Origin: Lentzea indica
GTDB lineage: Bacteria > Actinomycetota > Actinomycetes > Mycobacteriales > Pseudonocardiaceae
Length of the DNA stretch: 32,724 nucleotides
Reading direction: 5' to 3'
Assembly: GCF_012184385.1 (NCBI RefSeq)
Contig: NZ_VSRL01000083.1
Coordinates: forward strand, 1 to 32,724
Shown piece after piece: positions 16,598 to 23,325 of the stretch. Under the pieces are notes generated by a model that was given only the letters and a program-made list of their open reading frames with translations, was not told the DNA's origin and made no database searches. The position numbers and the translations under genes are program-made. Numbering within the stretch: the first letter of the stretch is position 1; the number at the start of each line of letters is the position of its first letter.

Positions 16598-17608
16598 TCA
16601 CGCCGTGGACTCGCGCACGACCAATCGGCACGGCTGCCGCACGACACCGGTCGCCGGCCTGCCGTCGATCGCCGCGAACAGGTGCGTCACGGCGGTCGTG
16701 CCGAGCTGCTGGAGGTTGAGGTCGATCGTGGTCAGCGGCGGTTTGCAGTCCGCGGCGAAGATCTCCCAGTTGTCGTACCCGACGATCGCGACGTCGTCGG
16801 GTACGCGCCGGCCGAGGCCGGTGAGCGCCTGGGTGACGCCGCTCGCGATCTGGTCGTTGCCGCAGAAGATCGCGTCGACCTCGGGTGCGGTGGCGATCAG
16901 CAGGCGGGCGGCGTGCCGTCCCCAGCGTTGCGACCATTCGCCGTGCAGCGGCTGACCTCCGGCGAGTCGCAGGTCGTGTTCGGCCAGGACGGTGTGCACG
17001 GTGGCGGCGCGGTCGCGGGCGGCGCGGTAGGACTGCGGGCCGGTGATGTGGGCGATGTGCTTGCGGCGCAACGCGATCAGGTGCTCGATCGCCAGCCTGG
17101 CGCCACCCTCGTCGTCGGAGACCAGGCAGAGGTCGGCGGGGTTGGTCGACCGGCAGTACACGTACACCGCGGGCACAGGGATGTCCGCGGTCAGTGACGC
17201 GCGGACGTCGTTGCTGTCGCCCACGACGATGAACCCGTCGACCTGGCGGGCCAGCAGCGTGCGGATGTGGTGGTTGCGGCGGATCGCGTCGCCACGCGTG
17301 TCGCACAGCAGCACCGACATCTCCTGGTTCGACAGCGCGTTCTCGGCGCCGAGCAGGATCGGGATGGCGAAGCGGCCGTCGAACTCGTCGGTGAGCAGGC
17401 CGATCGCACGGGTGCGGCCGGCCACGAGGCCCTGCGCCAGGATGTTGGGCTGGAACGACAGCTCGGCCGCCGCCCGCAGCACCCGTGCCCTGGTGGCCGC
17501 GGCGACCTCGCCGCGGTCGTTGATCGCCTTGGACGCGGTGGCGATCGACACGCCCGCCCGCTTCGCCACGTCCCCCAGTGTCACCGTTTCCGACCGCCGT
17601 CTGCCCAT
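16598..17608 (-). CDS. LacI-family transcriptional regulator of the glycosidase operon
   Basis: A 336-residue regulator. The N-terminal helix-turn-helix is VTLGDVAKRAGVSIATASKAINDRGEV, with a hinge helix ILAQGLVAGRTRAIGLL. A periplasmic-binding-protein-like sensor domain follows (SVLLCDTRGD, HITGPQSYRAARDR, DAIFCGNDQIASGV, VGYDNWEIF). ATG 17608 is preceded by GAAAGG six bases upstream. It is divergent from an eight-gene operon for sugar uptake and hydrolysis, and inverted repeats of LacI type sit on both sides of the 105-base gap. The inducer is presumably an imported mono- or oligosaccharide; L-arabinose or an arabino-oligosaccharide is the inference from the enzymes. Confidence 0.92.
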   Translation of the reverse strand: MGRRRSETVTLGDVAKRAGVSIATASKAINDRGEVAAATRARVLRAAAELSFQPNILAQGLVAGRTRAIGLLTDEFDGRFAIPILLGAENALSNQEMSVLLCDTRGDAIRRNHHIRTLLARQVDGFIVVGDSNDVRASLTADIPVPAVYVYCRSTNPADLCLVSDDEGGARLAIEHLIALRRKHIAHITGPQSYRAARDRAATVHTVLAEHDLRLAGGQPLHGEWSQRWGRHAARLLIATAPEVDAIFCGNDQIASGVTQALTGLGRRVPDDVAIVGYDNWEIFAADCKPPLTTIDLNLQQLGTTAVTHLFAAIDGRPATGVVRQPCRLVVRESTA

Positions 17609-17621
17609 CGAAAACCTTTCG
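17609..17621. promoter_or_regulatory. LacI-type operator candidate next to the regulator start
   Basis: CGAAA-ACC-TTTCG is an inverted repeat immediately upstream of the regulator's ATG. It overlaps the self-complementary CTTTCGAAAG (17615-17624) and the regulator's ribosome site. Binding here could limit the regulator's own expression. Confidence 0.5.
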
Positions 17622-17672
17622 AAAGCAATTCGACTGCACGTTCGACAATTCCTGCTCCTGATGGCGCATTGT

Positions 17673-17686
17673 CGAAATCGTTTTCG
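17673..17686. promoter_or_regulatory. LacI-type operator candidate upstream of the glycosidase operon
   Basis: CGAAATCGTTTTCG matches the GAAA-N-CG-N-TTTC pattern with a central CG common to LacI/CcpA-family sites. It lies 27 bases before the ATG of the first operon gene, where it would block transcription. It shares the CGAAA/TTTCG arms with the site at 17609-17621. Confidence 0.6.
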
Positions 17687-17713
17687 GGCTCCAGAGTGCG
17701 TTGTGTGGCACAG

Positions 17714-19591
17714 ATGCGCAACACCCAGTCGATCCGCGGCCCGGTGGTCCCGTCCCGCGGACCGCTGCGTCCACTTGGGACGGACGAGGTGCGCATCACC
17801 GGTGGCTTCTGGGCGAAACGGCAACAGGTCAACGGCGAGGCGACGCTCGGCCACGCGCTGGCGTGGATGGACGAGCTCGGCTGGACCGGCAATTTCACCA
17901 CCGTCGCGAACGGTGCCGGATCGCCGGTGCGGAAGGGCCGGGAGTTCTCCGACTCCGAGGTCTACAAAATCGTCGAGGCGATGTCGTGGGAACACGGCAG
18001 GTCCGCGAACGACGACCTCAACGCTCGGATCGATGCGCTCACGTCCACGTTCGCCGCGGCCCAGGCCGGCGACGGCTACCTCAGCACGGCGTTCGGCAGG
18101 GACTGGCAGCGGCCGCGCTACCACGACCTGGCCTGGGGCCACGAGCTCTACTGCGTCGGGCACCTGCTGCAGGCCGCGGTCGCCAGGACGAGGACAGCGG
18201 GCGACGGGCCGTTGCTGGACGTCGCCCGCCGCGCCGCCGACCACGTCTGCGAGGTCTTCGGGCCTGGCAGCACGGGCGTCTGCGGGCATCCGGAGATCGA
18301 GACCGCGCTGGTGGAACTCGCCCGGCTGACGGGGGAGCAGCGCTACCTGGACCAGGCGGCGCTGTTCGTCGACCGGCGTGGTCACCGCAGCCTGCCTGCG
18401 CACGAGTTCGGGTGGTCCTACTTCAGCGACGACGTCCCGGTGCGCAAAGCGACAGTCCTGCGCGGGCACGCGGTGCGTGCGCTGTACCTGGCGTGCGGTG
18501 CCGTGGACGTCGCGGTCGAGACCGGCGACGACGACCTGCTGGACGCGGTGGCGGCGCAGTTCGACCGGACGTGGGCGCGGCGCACGCACATCACCGGCGG
18601 CATGGGGTCACGGCACCAGGACGAGGCCTTCGGCGACGACTTCGTGTTGCCGGCGGACCGGGCGTACGCAGAGACGTGCGCCGGTGTGGCCACGGTGATG
18701 CTCGCGCAACGACTGCTGCTCGCCACCGGCGACAGCCGTTACGCCGGTATCACGGATCGCGTGCTGCACAACGTGATCGCGACGGCGATCGGCGACGACG
18801 GCCGGAGTTTCTTCTACGCCAACACGTTGCACCAGCGCACTCCGGCGCGGCCCAACGACGACGGCGAGCGGCTCGACGTCGGTGGCGGGCTGCGGGCGCC
18901 GTGGTTCGAGGTGTCGTGCTGCCTGCCCAACATCGCCCGGCTGCTGGCGAGCCTCTCGTCCTACCTCGTCACCGCCGACGACACAGGGCTGCGCCTGCAC
19001 CAGTACGCCGACTGCGACGTCGAGACCCGGCTCGCCGACGGACGCCCTGTTGGCATCGAGGTGCGCACGTCGTACCCGGAGGGAGGAGACGTGGCCGTGC
19101 GGGTGACCAGGAGCGGCGCGCCCTGGTCGATCACCTTGCGCGTCCCCGACTGGGCGACCGGGGCGGTGCTCGACGTGGATCACCAGCGCCACCCGGTCGC
19201 ACCAGGAGACGTCGTCCTGACCAGGGAGTGGGCCGTGGGCCAGGAGATCCGGCTGGAACTGCCGATGCGGCCGAGGTTCATCCGGCCGGACCCGCGCATC
19301 GACGCCGTGCGCGGTTGCGTCGCCGTCGAACGCGGGCCGCTCGTGTTGTGCGCTGAGTCGTTGGGAGAGAACGACCTCGACGCGCTGCGGGTCTGCACCG
19401 GGCACGATCCGGAGCAGACAGGTGACGGCGCGGTGGTGCGGGCGCGGTTCGACGCCGCGCTGGACTCCTCGTGGCCGTACGGCGAACCGTCGGCCAGACC
19501 CGGCACTCCCGTCCCGCTGCACCTCACGCCCTACCACCGCTGGGCCCGCCGTGGCCCGTCCACCATGCGGGTCTGGCTTCCCACTGCCTGA
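17714..19591 (+). CDS. Cytoplasmic DUF1680/GH127-like beta-L-arabinofuranosidase
   Basis: A 625-residue (alpha/alpha)6-barrel glycosidase without a signal peptide. Family landmarks are GGFWAKRQQ, HDLAWGHELYCVGHL, RRTHITGGMGSRHQDEAFG, the E-x-C motif ETC (Glu320, Cys322) and the vicinal cysteines in FEVSCCLPNIARLL (Cys402, Cys403). In the Bifidobacterium enzyme HypBA1 the equivalent Glu and three Cys bind zinc, and one Cys is the nucleophile. All are kept here. The protein ends with a beta-sandwich (ITLRVPDWATGA). ATG 17714 lacks a strong ribosome site; GTG 17696 is an alternative. As the first operon gene it would release L-arabinose from oligosaccharides brought in by the ABC importer encoded next. 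Other DUF1680 specificities, such as RG-II sugars, remain possible. Confidence 0.88.
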   Translation: MRNTQSIRGPVVPSRGPLRPLGTDEVRITGGFWAKRQQVNGEATLGHALAWMDELGWTGNFTTVANGAGSPVRKGREFSDSEVYKIVEAMSWEHGRSANDDLNARIDALTSTFAAAQAGDGYLSTAFGRDWQRPRYHDLAWGHELYCVGHLLQAAVARTRTAGDGPLLDVARRAADHVCEVFGPGSTGVCGHPEIETALVELARLTGEQRYLDQAALFVDRRGHRSLPAHEFGWSYFSDDVPVRKATVLRGHAVRALYLACGAVDVAVETGDDDLLDAVAAQFDRTWARRTHITGGMGSRHQDEAFGDDFVLPADRAYAETCAGVATVMLAQRLLLATGDSRYAGITDRVLHNVIATAIGDDGRSFFYANTLHQRTPARPNDDGERLDVGGGLRAPWFEVSCCLPNIARLLASLSSYLVTADDTGLRLHQYADCDVETRLADGRPVGIEVRTSYPEGGDVAVRVTRSGAPWSITLRVPDWATGAVLDVDHQRHPVAPGDVVLTREWAVGQEIRLELPMRPRFIRPDPRIDAVRGCVAVERGPLVLCAESLGENDLDALRVCTGHDPEQTGDGAVVRARFDAALDSSWPYGEPSARPGTPVPLHLTPYHRWARRGPSTMRVWLPTA

Positions 19592-19630
19592 CCACATCCT
19601 GCCTGGCCACCACGTCTCAAAGGAGAGACC

Positions 19631-20875
19631 GTGAAAGCGAAGCTCGCGGCAGTCGCGCTGCTGCTGGCCACCGCGGCGTGCGGTGCGGACGAACCCGGCG
19701 CCGCCGACGACGGCGCGACCCTCACTCTGTGGACCCGCGCGGCGACCGAGGCGGTGTCCAAGGCCTACGCCGACGCCTACAACGCCTCCCACCGCAACAA
19801 GATCGAGGTCACCGCGTACCCCAACGAGGAATACCCGGCGAAGCTCGCCTCGGCCGCGGGCGCGAAGTCGTTGCCGGACCTCTTCGCCTCGGACGTGGTG
19901 TTCGCACCGCAGTACGCAGCGCAGGGCCTGTGGGCCGACGTCTCCGACCAGTTCAAGTCCTTGCCGTTCAAGGACTCCGTAGCCCCCTCCCACGTCCGTG
20001 CGGGCACGTGGGAGGGCCGCAACTTCGCGGTGCCGCACACGATCGACTTGTCGGTGCTGCTGTACAACAAGGACCTCTACGTCAAGGCCGGTCTCGATCC
20101 CGAGAAACCGCCGCGCACGCTGCGCGAGTTCGCCGAGCACGCCCGCAAGATCGACCAGCTCGGCGGGGACGTCAACGGCACGTACTTCGGCGGGAACTGC
20201 GGCGGGTGCGTGGAGTTCACGCTGTGGCCGTCGGTGTGGGCCGCGGGCGGTGAGGTGCTGGAGGCCGACGGTCGCAGCGCACGGGTCGACTCCCGCGAGA
20301 TGGCCGAGGTGTTCGCCCTGTACCGCGACCTGTACGACCAGGGCGTCGCGTCGCCCGCGTCCAAGGGTGAGGCGGGCCCGACGTGGCTCGGCGCGTTGCA
20401 GGGCGGGAAGGTCGGCATCGCCCCTGGGCCGTCGGTGTGGCTCGACGCCATCGAGGCCAAGGGCGTCAAGACCGGCATAGCGCCGATCCCCGGGATCAAC
20501 GGCGGCGAGTCCACGTTCGTCGGCGGTGACGCGATCGGCATCGGCGCCACGAGCGGGAAGACCCAGCAGGCGTGGGACTTCCTGGCATGGACGATGTCGG
20601 ACGAGGCCCAGGTCGAGGTGATCGCGAAACGCAAGGGCGTGCCGGTCCGCACCGACCTCGCCGCCAACAAGCACTCCTCGGCCGATCCACGGCTCGTCAC
20701 GGTGAACGGGTTGGTGGCCAAGGGAAAGACGCCGTACGCCCGCAACTTCAACGCCACGTTCAACGACCCGCAGGGGCCGTGGCTGACCACCGTTCGCGGC
20801 GCGCTGTTCGGCGACGCCACCGCTTCGCTCATGGCGGGCAACGAGGCGATCACCAAGTCGCTGCGGCAGGAGTGA
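19631..20875 (+). CDS. Sugar ABC transporter substrate-binding lipoprotein
   Basis: A 414-residue extracytoplasmic binding protein of the MalE/UgpB type. The N-terminus MKAKLAAVALLLATAAC is a lipoprotein signal with Cys17 as the lipidation site. Typical segments are LTLWTRAATEAVSKAYADAYN, LPDLFASDVVFAPQYA, HTIDLSVLLYNKDLY and GKVGIAPGPSVWL. The GTG at 19631 has an AAGGAGAG ribosome site. It is followed by two permease genes. In this operon it most likely captures arabinose-containing oligosaccharides released outside the cell by the secreted enzymes encoded downstream; the ligand is inferred. Confidence 0.92.
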   Translation: MKAKLAAVALLLATAACGADEPGAADDGATLTLWTRAATEAVSKAYADAYNASHRNKIEVTAYPNEEYPAKLASAAGAKSLPDLFASDVVFAPQYAAQGLWADVSDQFKSLPFKDSVAPSHVRAGTWEGRNFAVPHTIDLSVLLYNKDLYVKAGLDPEKPPRTLREFAEHARKIDQLGGDVNGTYFGGNCGGCVEFTLWPSVWAAGGEVLEADGRSARVDSREMAEVFALYRDLYDQGVASPASKGEAGPTWLGALQGGKVGIAPGPSVWLDAIEAKGVKTGIAPIPGINGGESTFVGGDAIGIGATSGKTQQAWDFLAWTMSDEAQVEVIAKRKGVPVRTDLAANKHSSADPRLVTVNGLVAKGKTPYARNFNATFNDPQGPWLTTVRGALFGDATASLMAGNEAITKSLRQE

Positions 20876-20878
20876 GCC

Positions 20879-21700
20879 GTGCGCAGGCGAGCGGTGTCCG
20901 GAGCCCTCTACGCCACACCCGCGGCGGTGCTGGTGGGGCTGTTCTTCGTGGTTCCGCTGCTGCTCGTCGTCTGGATGTCGCTGCACCGCTGGCCGTTGCT
21001 CGGCAAACCGAGGTTCAACGCCCCGGACAACTACACCGCCGTCGCGGATCACGCGTTGCTGAGCTCGGCGGCCTGGTTCACCGTCAGGTACACGGTGCTG
21101 ATCACCCTGTTGCTGTTCGTCGTCGCGTTCGGGCTCGCGTTGCTGGTGCAGAACCGCAGGCCGGGGGTCGGGTTCTTCCGCACCGCGTTCTTCCTGCCGA
21201 TGGCGGTCGGGTTCGCCAGCGCCTCGCTGCTGTTCCTCGGCCTGTTGAGCGAGGAGATCGGCCCGGTTCCGCTGACCGGGGACAGCCCGGCGCTGGGATC
21301 GGCCGTGCTGCTGGTGCTGTGGCGGTTCGCGGGCTTCAACATGCTGATCCTGCTGACGGGTCTGCAGGCCATCCCCGTCGACGTCTACGAGGCCGCGCGG
21401 ATCGACGGCGCGACCCGCTGGCAGATGTTCCGGCGGATCACCGTGCCGTTGATGCGTCCGACGATCGCGCTGGTGCTCACGATGATGATCACCGGGTCAC
21501 TGCTCGCGTTCGACCAGTTCTGGATCCTCACCAGGGGAGGCCCTGACAACAGCACCACGTCGCTGGTGATGGTGATCTACCGGGAGGCGTTCGTCCGGCT
21601 GGACCTCGGGTCGGCGGCGGGGATCTCGGTGGTGTTGCTGGTGCTGCTGGCCGTGGTCAGCTCGGTCCAGCTCGCCGTCCTGCGCAGGCGGTCGGCATGA
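20879..21700 (+). CDS. Sugar ABC transporter permease, MalF type
   Basis: A 273-residue inner-membrane permease with six predicted spans. The EAA loop that contacts the ATPase reads YEAARIDGATRWQMFRRITVPLMRPT. It starts at GTG 20879, three bases after the binding-protein gene, and overlaps the second permease by four bases. It forms the channel together with that second permease. Confidence 0.92.
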   Translation: MRRRAVSGALYATPAAVLVGLFFVVPLLLVVWMSLHRWPLLGKPRFNAPDNYTAVADHALLSSAAWFTVRYTVLITLLLFVVAFGLALLVQNRRPGVGFFRTAFFLPMAVGFASASLLFLGLLSEEIGPVPLTGDSPALGSAVLLVLWRFAGFNMLILLTGLQAIPVDVYEAARIDGATRWQMFRRITVPLMRPTIALVLTMMITGSLLAFDQFWILTRGGPDNSTTSLVMVIYREAFVRLDLGSAAGISVVLLVLLAVVSSVQLAVLRRRSA

Positions 21701-22488
21701 GCAGATGGAGCTACTACGTCACCGGGACCGCGCTCGCGATCCTGTTCCTGTTCCCGCTGGTGTGGAGCGGATGGGCGTCGGTGCGCACGGACACCGGGTT
21801 CGGTGCGGAGAACTACGCGCGGCTCTTCAGCTCCGCCAACGGGATCCGTGCGGTGCACGTGCTCAACAGTCTCATCGTCAGCGCGCTGACCGTGACCGGC
21901 ACGCTGATCGTGGCGACGCTCGCGGGTTATGCGTTCGGCCGGTTCCGCTTTCCCGGCCGTGACGTGCTCTTCCTGCTGACGCTCGCGATCCTGATGGTCC
22001 CGTACGCCACGATCCTGATCGCGCTGTACGTGCTGCTCGGCTGGCTGGGGCTGCAGGACTCGCTGGTCGGCCTCAGCCTCGTGCTGATCGTCTTCCAGCT
22101 GCCGTTCTCGGTCTTCATGATGCGCAACAGCTTCGAGGCCGTGCCGATCGAACTGGAGGAGTCCGCGCGCGTCGACGGGTGCTCGAGCTTCGGCACGCTG
22201 GTGCGGATCATGCTGCCCGCCGTGCGGCCCGGTCTGGTCACCGTGGGGCTGTTCGCGTTTCTCACGTCGTGGAGCGAGTTCTTCGCCCCGTTGATCCTGC
22301 TCAACTCCACCGGCAAGTTCACCGCGATCCTGGCCGTGGTCAACATGCGCACCGCGAGCCACGGCTCGATCGACTACGCGGCGCTGGAGGCGGGCGTCGT
22401 GTTCATGGCGGTGCCCTGCCTGGTGCTCTTCGCGTTCATGCAACGCAGCTACGTCCGAGGGTTCACCTCGGGTGCCCTGAAAGGCTGA
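21697..22488 (+). CDS. Sugar ABC transporter permease, MalG type
   Basis: A 263-residue permease with six spans and the EAA loop LEESARVDGCSSFGTLVRIMLPAVRPG. Its ATG overlaps the stop of the first permease (ATGA). No ATP-binding subunit is encoded in this operon or anywhere in the window. Many actinomycete sugar importers share one ATPase (MsiK) encoded elsewhere, which is the probable partner. Confidence 0.92.
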   Translation: MSRWSYYVTGTALAILFLFPLVWSGWASVRTDTGFGAENYARLFSSANGIRAVHVLNSLIVSALTVTGTLIVATLAGYAFGRFRFPGRDVLFLLTLAILMVPYATILIALYVLLGWLGLQDSLVGLSLVLIVFQLPFSVFMMRNSFEAVPIELEESARVDGCSSFGTLVRIMLPAVRPGLVTVGLFAFLTSWSEFFAPLILLNSTGKFTAILAVVNMRTASHGSIDYAALEAGVVFMAVPCLVLFAFMQRSYVRGFTSGALKG

Positions 22489-22498
22489 GGAGGTCGGC

Positions 22499-23323
22499 AT
22501 GACCCGATTGTGGAAAGGATTCGTGGCCGCGCTTTTCGCGGCGGTGATGACGGCGAGCGTGGCGTCTCCGGCGAGAGCGGACCACGGATGGACACCGCCG
22601 GCGAACCTGGTGACCCCGCTGAACCAGGTGTGGCAGCACGTGGAGAGCACCTACGGGAACCTCTACGGCTTCCGCAACTACGGATGGGACCAGATCTTCA
22701 CCAACGGCGGCTACCTGAACTTCTGCGTGCGCTGGGACTCCCCGGCGTCGGTGACCGCGGCCCAGCGCGACGCGATCCACGCCCAGCTCGCCCGCCAGTA
22801 CAAGAAGTGGATGGACGCGATGGCGGGCCACAACCACTTCCCGTACGCGTCCGTGCCGATCAAGGTCGTCGGCTGGGCGGTGCGCGACCGCAACCAGTTG
22901 CAGTGGAACGACAACTCGGTCGACATCTACGTCAATGACATCCGCGAGAACGCGCCGCAGTGCTCGGAAGGCTGCGGAAGGTTCTTCAACCGCAACGGCA
23001 CCTATCCGCGTTGTCCAGGTGGCATCGCGCGGCACTACGACCAGTCGCTCTGGCTGACGGCGGGCTTCGGCGGCGGGCATGGCGGTGACTGGGGCCAGCG
23101 GATGGGCAGCGAGTACTTCATGGGCCAGCTCAACGCTTCCGATGTGACGATCCTGCTGCACGAGATAGGCCACACCTTCGGCCTGGACGACTTCTACGAC
23201 TGGACGCCCAGCGGAGTCGACAGGTTCATCATGAAGGCGGGCAGCTCCGCGGTGATCACCGAGTTCGACAGGTGGATGCTGCGCGACTTCTGGCGGCACC
23301 TGAAGAACCGTTACGGGTTCTAG
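22499..23323 (+). CDS. Secreted zinc metallopeptidase (HExxHxxGxxD type)
   Basis: A 274-residue secreted protein with a signal peptide (MTRLWKGFVAALFAAVMTASVASPARA). The zinc motif HEIGHTFGLDD gives His221, Glu222, His225 and Asp231 as ligands and catalytic residue. This is the HExxHxxGxxD form seen in snapalysin-like and related small metzincins. A methionine at 245 (FIMKAGS) fits the Met-turn. Other marked segments are NFCVRWDSP, RHYDQSLWLTAGFGGGHGGDWGQR and a C-terminal WMLRDFWRHLKNRYGF. Cysteines at CSEGCGRFF and RCPGG may form disulfides. A GAGGAGG ribosome site precedes ATG 22499. It lies between the importer and the secreted glycosidases in the same operon, so it probably acts on the same substrate, which argues for a glycoprotein. 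The peptide specificity is unknown. Confidence 0.82.
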   Translation: MTRLWKGFVAALFAAVMTASVASPARADHGWTPPANLVTPLNQVWQHVESTYGNLYGFRNYGWDQIFTNGGYLNFCVRWDSPASVTAAQRDAIHAQLARQYKKWMDAMAGHNHFPYASVPIKVVGWAVRDRNQLQWNDNSVDIYVNDIRENAPQCSEGCGRFFNRNGTYPRCPGGIARHYDQSLWLTAGFGGGHGGDWGQRMGSEYFMGQLNASDVTILLHEIGHTFGLDDFYDWTPSGVDRFIMKAGSSAVITEFDRWMLRDFWRHLKNRYGF

Positions 23324-23325
23324 TG

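Noticed and set aside
17267-17713. Longer start for the cytoplasmic DUF1680 enzyme
   Set aside because: The upstream part is antisense to the LacI gene and crosses its operators; family similarity begins just after ATG 17714.
18608-21052. Long open frame on the minus strand (about 814 codons)
   Set aside because: It lies opposite the GH127 and binding-protein genes; the translation is Arg/Gly/His-rich with no recognisable domain, as expected for GC-rich antisense frames.
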